Source: an uncultured Tateyamaria sp. | GTDB taxonomy: Bacteria; Pseudomonadota; Alphaproteobacteria; Rhodobacterales; Rhodobacteraceae | Reading direction: 5' to 3' | DNA: 64,000 nucleotides | Assembly (NCBI GenBank): GCA_905480645.1 | Contig: CAJQRC010000049.1 | Coordinates: 1-64,000, forward strand | Shown: positions 48,249-56,777 of the stretch, one piece after another | Layout of the letters: each line of letters begins with the position of its first letter | Position numbering within the stretch: the first letter of the stretch is position 1 | Made by a program: the position numbers and the translations under genes | The notes under the pieces: model-generated | What the model saw: only the letters and a program-made list of their open reading frames with translations | Database searches by the model: none | What the model was told of the DNA's origin: nothing

Positions 48249-48347
48249 AACGGATGGTTCCTCCCTGAACATTTGTTTGTTTTGAAAATTCTTCCTCCCA
48301 GAAATTTTCAATGTTATGGCGGTACCTTCGGGTATCGCCTTTTTTTT
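48249..48347 (+). ncRNA. Candidate CcsR/cuckoo-like small RNA
   Basis: Two consecutive hairpins each expose an anti-Shine-Dalgarno loop, followed directly by a Rho-independent terminator. Hairpin A: 48249-48277, GGTTC/GAAC inner stem with loop CTCCCT. Hairpin B: 48282-48311, TTGAAAATT/AATTTTCAA 9-bp stem extended by CT/AG, loop TCCTCCC. Terminator: 48318-48347. In Rhodobacter the CcsR RNAs consist of two stem-loops with CCUCCUCCC loops and are induced by oxidative and other stress. The layout here is the same, but the usual upstream DUF1127 gene (ccaF1) was not found. Confidence 0.55.
48318..48347 (+). terminator. Strong intrinsic terminator with UUCG loop
   Basis: GGCGGTACC-TTCG-GGTATCGCC followed by eight T: a 9-bp stem (one G-U), a super-stable UUCG tetraloop and a perfect U-tract. 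No protein gene ends before it on the plus strand within 500 bases, so it must end a non-coding transcript. Confidence 0.92.
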
Positions 48348-48498
48348 GCTTACAAAGCTCTCAATAAAAAGTTTCTGAGTATGGTATTTTTATTTCATAA
48401 CAGTATTTTTTAATGTCCAAACTCAAAATTAATTATTCTTTGTATAAGGTAATGGGGGACAACTTAAAATTTAGGCTTTGGATTTCTCAAAGATTTTG

Positions 48499-48557
48499 TC
48501 ATGAGCGTCAATCAGGTTAAATCATACTTTCAGCCAGTTTAGTAACCGGTCATGATT
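48499..48557 (+). promoter_or_regulatory. Structured leader of the MetE-like gene
   Basis: TCATGA (48499-48504) can pair with TCATGA (48550-48555), while AATCAT (48520-48525) can pair with ATGATT (48552-48557). Both pairings use the same 3' bases and enclose a CCAGTT-TAGT-AACCGG hairpin (48534-48549). Two mutually exclusive folds upstream of a methionine-synthase-like gene suggest, but do not prove, a metabolite-sensing leader. It matches no SAM riboswitch consensus I can recall. Confidence 0.25.
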
Positions 48558-48610
48558 GAAATAATGGATTTTTGATTTAGGATTCATGCGAAACTATTAA
48601 AGGAGTCAAA

Positions 48611-49681
48611 ATGAAAACGCCTCTTATTACGACAACAATTGGCGCCTTTCCAAAGCCAAATTATGTCCCGGTGCGCGATTGGTTTGATTTATCCCGGGAA
48701 ACAGGTGGAATGAATACCTCGGAGACGACCTATCAATATTCAAAGGATGTCGAAAAAAACAAAGATGCGCATGAAGATTTGTTTATCCGCGCAGCCCGAG
48801 AAGTTTTGGACATTCAGATCCGTTCAGGAATTTTAATTCCAACAGATGGCGAAGTGCGACGCGAAAATTACATCCACTACCATTGCCGGCACTTAAGTGG
48901 TTTTGACTTTAAAAATTTGGAACACCGCGTGCTTCGAGATGGAGCATATGAAACAGATTTACCAGCCATAAGGAGCCCAATTAGCCACTATAATAATAAT
49001 TATAGTGTGCATGATTATTCAGCAAGCCAAAATGTCAGTTCAAGGCCTGTGAAATTTACGCTGCCTGGCCCTTTAACAATCATGGATACTACTGCTGATT
49101 GTTTCTACAATGACCGCCCCAAACTTAATGCAGCTCTTGCGAGCACGATTAATGAAGAAGTTTTGGCACTAGTAGAGGCCGGATGTAGACATATTCAAAT
49201 TGACGAACCGTTGTTTGCCCGTTCAGTAGAAGATGCTCTAGATTTTGGTATGGAAGGTCTGGAAAGATGTTTTTATGGAGTACCAAAATCAGTTGCTCGA
49301 ATTGTACATATGTGTTGCGGATATCCAGATCATTTAGACGATGATAATTATAAAAAAGCCGACCCTTCAAGCTATGATCAACTCAGTCAAGCTATTGATG
49401 AGGCTGCTTTTGATCAAATTTCAATTGAGGACAAGCATTGTTGTAATGATCTGAAATTATTGGAGAAATTTAAAAATAAAAGTGTTATCTTTGGATCGGT
49501 AGCAATTGCATCCAGCACCTTGGAAACAGTTGAGGAAGTTGTTGAAAGGTTGAGGTCTGCACTAAATCACATTGATAGAGATCGGCTAATTGTGGCGCCT
49601 GACTGCGGACTTGGTCTTTTACCAGCATCACTGGCGGAGGAAAAATTAACAGCCATGTGTAAAGCAGCTGCTGTAGTTTAG
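48611..49681 (+). CDS. Cobalamin-independent methionine synthase-like (MetE C-terminal domain)
   Basis: A 356-residue single-barrel protein equivalent to the catalytic C-terminal half of MetE, often annotated methionine synthase II. The N-terminus TTTIGAFPKP is the usual barrel start. Zn-ligand candidates are His233 and Cys235 (VHMCCG) and Cys332 (PDCGLGLLP), with IDEP (197-200) as substrate loop. Core-MetE proteins use methyl donors other than methyl-tetrahydrofolate triglutamate, for example methylcobalamin, or make methionine from alternative donors; the donor here is unknown. Ribosome site AAAGGAG. It is followed after 180 bases by an agmatinase-family gene. Confidence 0.82.
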   Translation: MKTPLITTTIGAFPKPNYVPVRDWFDLSRETGGMNTSETTYQYSKDVEKNKDAHEDLFIRAAREVLDIQIRSGILIPTDGEVRRENYIHYHCRHLSGFDFKNLEHRVLRDGAYETDLPAIRSPISHYNNNYSVHDYSASQNVSSRPVKFTLPGPLTIMDTTADCFYNDRPKLNAALASTINEEVLALVEAGCRHIQIDEPLFARSVEDALDFGMEGLERCFYGVPKSVARIVHMCCGYPDHLDDDNYKKADPSSYDQLSQAIDEAAFDQISIEDKHCCNDLKLLEKFKNKSVIFGSVAIASSTLETVEEVVERLRSALNHIDRDRLIVAPDCGLGLLPASLAEEKLTAMCKAAAVV

Positions 49682-49862
49682 AATAAGCATCAGCGGTTTT
49701 TATTTAATATTGCAAATATAATTATCATCTTCCATTCAATTTAAGAGTGCATAACTCAAGGCTAATGTTGCAAAACATTCGCACTCGCGGGGTTGTTTCC
49801 AGCATGTAACTGGATATGTTTAAAGCAATACTGACAATAGAAAAAACTCATCAGGACCCATT

Positions 49863-50852
49863 ATGACGCACGATGTCGATCCCTTTTTCCAACCGATTTC
49901 GGCAATGGAGCTTGCTCGTTTTGCTGGTGTGCCAACTTTCATGCGGCTCCCCTTTGTTAATCCAGAGCACCCTCGTTTTGATGAGGTAGATATAGGGTTA
50001 TTGGGCATACCTTGGGATGGCGGTACAACAAATAGACCAGGTGCAAGACATGGGCCCCGGCAGCTGCGTGATCTTTCAACGATGATCAGGGCAATGAACC
50101 CGGTTACCAATGTTTCACCCTTTGCCAGAGCCAATTGCGCCGATCTGGGCGATGTGCCGCCAAACCCGGTAGATATTCAAGATAGCCTCAATCGTGTGAC
50201 AGATTTTATTTCAGTCATGAAAGAAAAAAATATTGTCCCAATGACGGCAGGAGGTGATCATTTAGTCACGCTCCCTATTTTACGCGCATTGGCAAATGAC
50301 AGACCAGTGGGCTTGATCCAATTTGATAGCCACACAGATTTATTTGATAGCTATTTTGGAGGCCATAAATTCACTCACGGCACCCCGTTTCGCCGAGCAA
50401 TAGAAGAGGGCCTTGTCGATCCAAAACGCTTTGTACAAGTCGGCATTCGTGGCACCGCTTATAATTTTGATGATATTGAATGGGGTATGGATCAAGGTAT
50501 CAGGATCATCCGCATTGAGGAATTATTTGAGCGTGGAGTTTCTAGCGTCATGGCCGAAGTTCGTGAGATTGTTGGGACGGCACCAACCTATTGCACTTAT
50601 GATATTGATTTTGTTGACCCAACTTTTGCACCAGGAACCGGCACACCAGAAATTGGTGGACCTAATAGTTTTCAAGCGCAACAGGTGATACGTGGACTAA
50701 AAGGCGTAAACCTCATAGGCGCTGATTTAGTTGAAGTTTCCCCACCACTAGACCCTGCAGGCGGTACTGCTTGGTTAGCAATATCACTAGTTTTCGAATT
50801 AATGTGTGTTCTATCAGAAACGATTGAAAATTTAGTTCATTCTCAAAAATGA
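49863..50852 (+). CDS. Agmatinase/arginase-family hydrolase
   Basis: Ureohydrolase of 329 residues with a binuclear Mn site: His133 in GGDH, Asp155-His157-Asp159 in FDSHTD (Ser in place of the usual Ala), and Asp247/Asp249 in YDIDFVDP. It belongs with agmatinase, guanidinobutyrase and guanidinopropionase. These cannot be told apart by these motifs, although the TNRPGARHGPRQLRDLS loop (56-72) is typical of the branch. Products would be urea plus an amine or amino acid. Urea could feed the urease encoded 10 kb away, and a PotDABC-like importer follows directly. Confidence 0.88.
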   Translation: MTHDVDPFFQPISAMELARFAGVPTFMRLPFVNPEHPRFDEVDIGLLGIPWDGGTTNRPGARHGPRQLRDLSTMIRAMNPVTNVSPFARANCADLGDVPPNPVDIQDSLNRVTDFISVMKEKNIVPMTAGGDHLVTLPILRALANDRPVGLIQFDSHTDLFDSYFGGHKFTHGTPFRRAIEEGLVDPKRFVQVGIRGTAYNFDDIEWGMDQGIRIIRIEELFERGVSSVMAEVREIVGTAPTYCTYDIDFVDPTFAPGTGTPEIGGPNSFQAQQVIRGLKGVNLIGADLVEVSPPLDPAGGTAWLAISLVFELMCVLSETIENLVHSQK

Positions 50853-51145
50853 ACTCAAAATTAGAGGATGTAAACTGAGCAAGGCCATAGATTATGCTAA
50901 GTCATTTACAAATAAACGCGTTGGATAACTCGTGATTGATCAACGCTTCCATGTAAACCAATTAAATATTATGTTGGCCTTCTTTAAAACATAACTAACC
51001 TTAATGCGCTGTTTAATATACGTTATTAAAGATTAATCCTTAAAATTTTATAAAATAAGGAGCATAATTCACACTAACTTCAAATATTTTGTTTGTTTTT
51101 TGAAAAATTGTGTGTTGGTCTCAACCAATGAAAAAGGAGGGAACT

Positions 51146-52315
51146 ATGAACGAAGTTAAGAATCCCACTCAGAAAACTGCAAAAGCAGTTAAGAAGTTTA
51201 ACCGCCGCACACTTTTAGCAAGTGGCGCAGCCTTCGCTTCACTTACACCAGTTGCACCAATGTTTGTAAAAAACGCATTTGCTGCCACAAGTGGTGAAGT
51301 AAACGTACTGATGTGGGGCGAATATTTGCCAGACTCAGTGATTGCTGATTTCAAAGCAAAAACAGGTATTAAAGTAAATCACACAAAAATTGGCGATAAC
51401 GGCGAGATCATTTCAAAAATGAAAGCTGGTGGTGGTGCTGGTTATGATCTAGCAAGCCCAACAAATATGAGAGCGCTTCAGTGGGAAAACTTAGGCGTAC
51501 TTCAACCATTTGACATGAACAAAGTAACAAACCTTGGTAATGTTAATCCCGGCATGGTCGCCGTTGGAGAGCGTGACTGGAACTTTGGGAATAAAGGGTC
51601 ACACTGGCTGCCGCAACTTTGGGGTACAGAGTCTATCTCATGGCGAACTGACAAATGGACACCTGATGGGTTACCAAGTTTTGGAGATATATGGGAACCA
51701 AACCCAGGTATAGACGGTGCATTCATGATGGGCCGAACATATTCAATGATGACCGGTTGTGGAATATGGATGCATGCTGAAGGTAAGATGGATTTCTGGT
51801 CTTCCTATAAAGACGAAGAAACTATGAGAAAGAATTGGGAAATAATTACTGCCTATTGTATCTCTAAAAAGTCCAACTTGGTAAAATTCTGGTCAGGTGC
51901 AGATCCTCAGAAACAGGGCTTCACTTCTGATGGCGTTGTTGTGGGTCAAACATGGGACGGACCAATCGTATCTATGATGAAAGCAGGAGAGCCTGTTGCC
52001 TACCAAACAACTAAAGAGGGTGCACTCGCTTGGGTCGACGGAATAACAATGTCAGCAAAAGCAGAAAATATCGATGAAGCTTATGCGCTTATCAATTACA
52101 GTTTCACTCCAGAAGTAGGTGGTCTAACGATCAATGAAATTGGATATAACTCGGCTGTTATTGGTGCCTCGGATTATTATACCGATGAGACAAAGGCTAT
52201 TTCGCAGGCAGTATATCCTGGGGATACAGCATCTAAGTTGAACCCATGGCCTCCTGAGCCACCGTGGTTTGCGGATGCACGGGCTGAATATGCAAATAAA
52301 TTTGAAACAGCATAA
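51146..52315 (+). CDS. potD: PotD-like substrate-binding protein, Tat-exported
   Basis: Periplasmic binding protein of a polyamine/opine/phosphonate-family ABC transporter (type 2, PotD/PotF-like), 389 residues. A twin-arginine signal (NRRTLLASG, Arg20-Arg21) is followed by a hydrophobic stretch and the AFA-AT cleavage near 47. Mature domain: VNVLMWGEYLPDSVIADFKAKTGIKV, and the C-terminal PWPPEPPW. Start chosen at 51146 by the strong AAGGAGGG site; the frame extends 12 codons upstream. It is separated from the rest of the transporter by a terminator-like hairpin. Substrate: a polyamine or guanidino compound is favoured by the agmatinase neighbour, but 2-aminoethylphosphonate is possible given the phn operon next door. 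Confidence 0.82.
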   Translation: MNEVKNPTQKTAKAVKKFNRRTLLASGAAFASLTPVAPMFVKNAFAATSGEVNVLMWGEYLPDSVIADFKAKTGIKVNHTKIGDNGEIISKMKAGGGAGYDLASPTNMRALQWENLGVLQPFDMNKVTNLGNVNPGMVAVGERDWNFGNKGSHWLPQLWGTESISWRTDKWTPDGLPSFGDIWEPNPGIDGAFMMGRTYSMMTGCGIWMHAEGKMDFWSSYKDEETMRKNWEIITAYCISKKSNLVKFWSGADPQKQGFTSDGVVVGQTWDGPIVSMMKAGEPVAYQTTKEGALAWVDGITMSAKAENIDEAYALINYSFTPEVGGLTINEIGYNSAVIGASDYYTDETKAISQAVYPGDTASKLNPWPPEPPWFADARAEYANKFETA

Positions 52316-52337
52316 AATTTTTAATTTGTAAAAATTA

Positions 52338-52370
52338 GAGCGCCTTGGATTATTCAGGGCGCTCTTTTTT
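52338..52370 (+). terminator. Intrinsic terminator between potD and potA
   Basis: GAGCGCC (52338-52344) pairs with GGCGCTC (52358-52364), 13-base loop, then TTTTTT. It lies 23 bases after the potD stop and 51 before the potA start. It would leave potD as the most abundant message and allow partial read-through to potABC. Confidence 0.85.
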
Positions 52371-52420
52371 CGACTGGGTTTTTTATATAATCGTTAGAGA
52401 GTGTTGCAAGGATTTGACCT

Positions 52421-53533
52421 ATGAGTGCTGATGTAGAATTACAAAATGTGTCCGTATCTTTTGGAAACTTTTATGCTGCAAAAAATGTTAGTGTCAAAAT
52501 TGAAAAAGGTGAGTTCTTTAGTTTCCTTGGTCCCTCTGGCTGTGGAAAAACAACTTTACTGCGCGCAATATCTGGCTTCTCCGACCCGTCTGATGGAAAT
52601 ATCCTTATTGGTGGTCAGAATATGGCCGGAATTGGACCAAATAAGAGACCAACATCACTGATATTTCAAAACCTTGCTTTGTTTCCATTGATGTCTGTGG
52701 CAGACAACATCGCATTTTCTTTAGAAGTCAGAGGATCTGGCAAGGCAGAAAGAAGAAAGCGCGCTGATGAACTTTTAGAACTGGTCGCCTTGAGTGGACA
52801 GGGCGATAAAAAGGTTCATGAACTATCTGGTGGACAGAGACAACGAGTGGCAATTGCGCGTGCATTGGCAATCGAACCGGAAGTTCTACTTTTAGATGAA
52901 CCTCTATCCGCCTTGGATTTAAAACTGCGCCAAAAAATGAGAACAGAGTTGAGAGAGATCCAAAAAAGAGTTGGGATCACCTTCATATACATTACTCATG
53001 ACCAAGGTGAAGCACTTACGATGTCAGATCGAATTGCAGTTATGAACCAAGGTGAGTTGGAACAAATTGGGTCATGTAATAGTGTTTACGAAGCGCCGAA
53101 CACTCCATTTGTTGCAACATTTGTTGGCGAGAATAACGCGTTCTATGGAACTATAAGCGCTGTTGATGGTGACATGGTAAATGTATCGGCTATTGGAAAT
53201 AATTTTTTAGCCAAGGCTGGTGATTTGGGCGAAGGCAGAAAACATACCTTTAAGAAAAATGATGAAGTAATAATGTTTGTACGCCCTGAGTCTATTTTTC
53301 TTAAAGATCAAAACAATCAGGCAGACAATATTTTTACCGCTGCGGTTAAAACTGTTGAGTTCGAGGGGAACTTAAAAAACATATATTTAAGCATCAATGA
53401 AAAACAGGATGTTCGTTGTAGCGTTTCTAATGCTGTGGATACTATGGACCTGTCAAACTCAAAGAATGTTGAATTGAAATTCTCCTCACGAGATGCAATT
53501 GTCCTCCCCGTAGGACCATTGGCTGTGGATTAG
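52421..53533 (+). CDS. potA: PotA-like ABC transporter ATPase
   Basis: ATPase of the spermidine/putrescine-type importer, 370 residues. Walker A GPSGCGKTT (37-45), the Q-loop, signature LSGGQRQRVAIARAL, Walker B LLLDEPLSALD, and the H-loop ITHDQGEA are all intact. A C-terminal TOBE domain (about 280-365) follows. It works with the two permeases encoded 11 bases downstream. Confidence 0.93.
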   Translation: MSADVELQNVSVSFGNFYAAKNVSVKIEKGEFFSFLGPSGCGKTTLLRAISGFSDPSDGNILIGGQNMAGIGPNKRPTSLIFQNLALFPLMSVADNIAFSLEVRGSGKAERRKRADELLELVALSGQGDKKVHELSGGQRQRVAIARALAIEPEVLLLDEPLSALDLKLRQKMRTELREIQKRVGITFIYITHDQGEALTMSDRIAVMNQGELEQIGSCNSVYEAPNTPFVATFVGENNAFYGTISAVDGDMVNVSAIGNNFLAKAGDLGEGRKHTFKKNDEVIMFVRPESIFLKDQNNQADNIFTAAVKTVEFEGNLKNIYLSINEKQDVRCSVSNAVDTMDLSNSKNVELKFSSRDAIVLPVGPLAVD

Positions 53534-53544
53534 AGAGAGCCAGA

Positions 53545-54456
53545 ATGAATTATTTCTTCAATAAAAATGGTCCCCTCATATCAACTTATCTACTGATATC
53601 TATTGGGTTTTGGATTGTCTTTCTTATTGTCATTCCTCAATTATATATGTTGGATCTATCATTCCGTCCTAACATACCCCCGCTGCTGAGAGGCGGCCCA
53701 GACGACGTTTATACATTAGTCCATTACAAACATTTTCTTTTTGGTTCTGAAACAAGTGGGGAAAGTTATAATTATGTAGATATCGGGGTTTTCTTAGATA
53801 CGATCCTAACCGCCATTCTAATTACACTTATTAATCTTTGCTTCTGTTACCCTATCGCGTTTTACATCGCCAAAGTAGCATCGCCTAATACAGCAAGATT
53901 ATTGATCGTTTCTTTAATAATTCCTTTCTGGATAAATGAACTTCTTCGCTCCTTCGCACTCCGTATTTTATTTGCTGGCGAGGGGTTTATTAACAATGTT
54001 CTCATTAAATTGGGCGTCATCGATACCGGAATAAATTTTATAGCCATGGATGTAGCTCTCTACACTGGCTTAAACTATGCTTATATTTTATTGATGATTT
54101 TCCCTCTCTACAATGCGTTAGAAACTCTGGACAAAAATCAGCTTGAGGCGGCTGAAGATTTGGGTTCATCGATGATTAGAACTCATTTCCGTATCGTTAT
54201 TCCACACGCCAAGGCTGGGATTGCATCTGGTTGCACCATGGTTTTTATGTTGACCGCTGGTGCATTAGCTACTCCAGTAGTGCTTAGCAGCCCGAATACA
54301 TTTTGGTTTACCCAATTAATTTATCAATGGTTTAATATGAATGATAATTGGCCAAGGGGAGCTGCCTATTCAATTGTATTACTATCAGTTTCAGTTGTTT
54401 TTGTGCTTCTAATGATGAGAATCTTTAAAGTAAAAATAGGCGAGATTGTCCGATGA
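53545..54456 (+). CDS. potB: PotB-like ABC permease
   Basis: First membrane subunit, 303 residues, with six helices and the cytoplasmic coupling loop EAAEDLGSSMIRTHFRIVIP (EAA motif, about 203-222) that docks the ATPase. The first periplasmic loop between helices 1 and 2 is long, as in PotB relatives. Its stop overlaps the next gene by 4 bases (ATGA). Confidence 0.9.
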   Translation: MNYFFNKNGPLISTYLLISIGFWIVFLIVIPQLYMLDLSFRPNIPPLLRGGPDDVYTLVHYKHFLFGSETSGESYNYVDIGVFLDTILTAILITLINLCFCYPIAFYIAKVASPNTARLLIVSLIIPFWINELLRSFALRILFAGEGFINNVLIKLGVIDTGINFIAMDVALYTGLNYAYILLMIFPLYNALETLDKNQLEAAEDLGSSMIRTHFRIVIPHAKAGIASGCTMVFMLTAGALATPVVLSSPNTFWFTQLIYQWFNMNDNWPRGAAYSIVLLSVSVVFVLLMMRIFKVKIGEIVR

Positions 54457-55700
54457 AATCTCAACAAGCTTTAAATATCTTATTGGGTATTTATATTTTT
54501 ATATTCTTTGCTTACCTATTTGGCCCGCTTGTCATAATGAGCATCACTGCTTTTAATTCCGCCGAATTCCCATCAGTAACCCCCTGGGAATGCTTCAGTC
54601 TGCGGTGGTTTAACGAAGGTAAAATTGCCTATGATGGACAACATCTTGCGGGATTGGCAACAGACTGGCGGCTACATGAAGGTTTAATTACATCGTTGCA
54701 AATTGGATTAGGCGTCGTTCTTCTATCAGTCCCAATAGGATTGTCGGCAGCTCTAGTTTTGACGCAAGTTCATAGTAGGTTTCGTACAGCCTTTTATTCG
54801 ATATCTATAATGCCAGTGCTATTTCCAGGCGTTATTATTGGGATCTCTACGGTAGTTCTTTGGGACCGTATTGCCACCATGGGCGGTGGTGGCTTTGCCA
54901 CTGAACTAGGAAGAAACGGGATTTTCTTGACTATATTGGCTCAGACCTGTTTTATTTCCACCTATTGTTTTTTAATTTTTGTAGCCAGATTACAAAGGTT
55001 CGATCAAACTCAAGAAGAAGCTGCGTTAGATCTTGGAGCGAGCCAAACTCAAGTTTTTTTCAAAATATTAATACCTTACTTGATGCCTGCGATTGCTTCG
55101 TCATGCGTAATAGCGTTTCTGGCTTCCTTTGAAAACTACAACACTACAGTTTTTAGTATTTTATCTGACCAAACTTTAACAACTGTTATTGCATCAAAAG
55201 TTCGCCTTGGCATAAGCCCAGCAATTAGTGCGCTTGCACTAGTGATTATCCTAATAACCTTAGCAGTAACAATAACATACGAAATTCTCAGAAGACGAGA
55301 AGACAAAAAGAAAAAGAAGCTTGCAGCAGAGGCTTTATTTGTCCAGACGCAAGATTCACGCCTCTTAAGAAATGGGAAAAGTACAAGTACGATCCCAAAA
55401 TCAATCTTTGTTATAATATTTATCATCATAATTTGCATATTCGGCTTTAATAAATTGGTGGAGAAAGGGCTGTATGGATCCGTCTGTATTGCTGCTACAG
55501 AACAGGAAAAGCAGTCTAATTTTGCAGAGCAGTTAAAGCTATTACAAAATAACGCCGAAGTAGCTGGCCAAACATCGTCAGAAAATGGTGAGGCGGATGA
55601 GAAAAAAGAATATGATGATATTTTTGGAGATCCAAATCTATTCAAAAATTTTGGTGGATTTGATGCCAAGGAAGAGGAAGAACAGGAGACTTCTGATTGA
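54453..55700 (+). CDS. potC: PotC-like ABC permease with extra C-terminal region
   Basis: Second membrane subunit, 415 residues, well above the ~260-290 of ordinary PotC. Residues 1-280 are a normal permease with the EAA loop EEAALDLGASQTQVFFKILIP (about 190-210). Then come a lysine-rich linker (RRREDKKKKKL), a short soluble stretch, a seventh hydrophobic helix (about 312-332), and a ~85-residue tail rich in Glu, Gln and Asp ending EEEEQETSD. There is no stop, frameshift or codon change at the junction. The added part resembles no domain I know. It may be a regulatory or docking extension. Confidence 0.85.
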   Translation: MKSQQALNILLGIYIFIFFAYLFGPLVIMSITAFNSAEFPSVTPWECFSLRWFNEGKIAYDGQHLAGLATDWRLHEGLITSLQIGLGVVLLSVPIGLSAALVLTQVHSRFRTAFYSISIMPVLFPGVIIGISTVVLWDRIATMGGGGFATELGRNGIFLTILAQTCFISTYCFLIFVARLQRFDQTQEEAALDLGASQTQVFFKILIPYLMPAIASSCVIAFLASFENYNTTVFSILSDQTLTTVIASKVRLGISPAISALALVIILITLAVTITYEILRRREDKKKKKLAAEALFVQTQDSRLLRNGKSTSTIPKSIFVIIFIIIICIFGFNKLVEKGLYGSVCIAATEQEKQSNFAEQLKLLQNNAEVAGQTSSENGEADEKKEYDDIFGDPNLFKNFGGFDAKEEEEQETSD

Positions 55701-55787
55701 AAATGAGGCTATTAAAACTGTACGAATTTTGTTTTAATAATGCGTACTCAGGCTATTTGTTCCCGCATTTTCAGTCACTGAATAAGA

Positions 55788-56660
55788 CTAAACCCTTGGT
55801 AACATTGCTCTGGCAAAATCCATAAATATGCGAATGACTTTCACATCGCCGCGCTGGGTTAAATGAACAATGGATTCACTCATTAGGATATTGACGTCCC
55901 GAAGCTTCAGTTTTGTAAACCGGTCATCGCTGCCGTATTCAGCTTGGGAAACAAATCCGATACCCGCTCCGGAAGCAACAACTTCACGGACGGCCTCTCG
56001 CCCTTCCGCAACGATTGCAGGCTTTAGATTAATGCCATGTTTTTTGGCTTCGTCCACCAGTTTTTGACGTGTCTTTGATCCGCTTTCGCGAAAAATCAAA
56101 GGTAATTTGGAAAGGTCTTTAATCGTAATCGATCGTTTTGAATTTAATGGAAAGTCGTTTGCAGCAAACGCCGTAATTTCAGTCGATCCAAGATCTAAAA
56201 TTTCCATATCTTTACCTTGTGGAACGGCACCAACGATGCCAATTTCAGCATTATAGGCACGTAAGTTCTCTAAAATACTTTCTGTATTTCCTGTGTTCAA
56301 TGTCACGGAAACATGCGGATATTGTTTGCAAAATTTTCCAAGTAAAAACGTAATGTGGTGAGCAGAGTCAGCAACGATCCGGAGTTCCCCGTCTAAAACG
56401 GCGCTTGTTGCCGACAGGTATTCCTCAATTTTCTTTTCAACCTCAAAATACTGCTTAGTGTATCGAAATAATTGTTCACCTTCATTGGTAAGGCGGACCC
56501 GTTTTCGTTCTCTATGAAACAATAAAACATCATGATCCTGTTCTAATTTTCTAACCTGTTCGGAAATGGCGGGCTGGGTCAGAAAAAGAAATTCAGCCGC
56601 GCGTGAAAACCCACCCAAATAAGCCACATAGTGAAAAGCGCGTAGTTGACTGTGGCGCAT
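55788..56660 (-). CDS. LysR-type regulator of the phosphonate operon
   Basis: LTTR of 290 residues: an N-terminal winged helix-turn-helix (RAFHYVAYLGGFSRAAEFLFLTQPAISEQVRKLE, 7-40) and an effector-binding domain. It is divergent from phnW with a 117-base gap that contains a T-N11-A-type palindrome and a half-site. By family rule it activates the divergent operon, probably on binding 2-aminoethylphosphonate or phosphonoacetaldehyde, and represses itself. Confidence 0.88.
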   Translation of the reverse strand: MRHSQLRAFHYVAYLGGFSRAAEFLFLTQPAISEQVRKLEQDHDVLLFHRERKRVRLTNEGEQLFRYTKQYFEVEKKIEEYLSATSAVLDGELRIVADSAHHITFLLGKFCKQYPHVSVTLNTGNTESILENLRAYNAEIGIVGAVPQGKDMEILDLGSTEITAFAANDFPLNSKRSITIKDLSKLPLIFRESGSKTRQKLVDEAKKHGINLKPAIVAEGREAVREVVASGAGIGFVSQAEYGSDDRFTKLKLRDVNILMSESIVHLTQRGDVKVIRIFMDFARAMLPRV

Positions 56661-56678
56661 TATTAGACCTCTGGGTTG

Positions 56679-56695
56679 TATAGGCTCAGCCTATA
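56679..56695. promoter_or_regulatory. LysR-type operator before phnW
   Basis: TATAGGCT-C-AGCCTATA, a perfect 8-bp inverted repeat with one central base, containing the T-N11-A core. A related half-site TATAGG sits at 56722-56727, 38 bp further toward phnW. This two-site arrangement is typical of LTTR recognition and activation sites. Confidence 0.7.
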
Positions 56696-56777
56696 TATTT
56701 ATTGTTAATTACAATTTCACATATAGGACAGACTTCTGCAATGGTGCCTTTAAATTGGTACTTCTCGGAGATTCTTG

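Larger units (their letters stand above)
47806..48610. other. 805-base gene-poor region with structured RNA signals
   Basis: No convincing protein gene. An 82-codon frame at 48165-48413 runs straight through the hairpins and the terminator and is rejected. The region contains at least five strong hairpins, three with CCUCCC loops, an intrinsic terminator at 48318-48347, and after that the leader of the MetE-like gene. See the separate entries. Confidence 0.6.

Noticed and set aside
48165-48413. 82-codon frame in the structured RNA region
   Set aside because: It reads through two anti-SD hairpins and a strong terminator; no ribosome site or recognisable domain.
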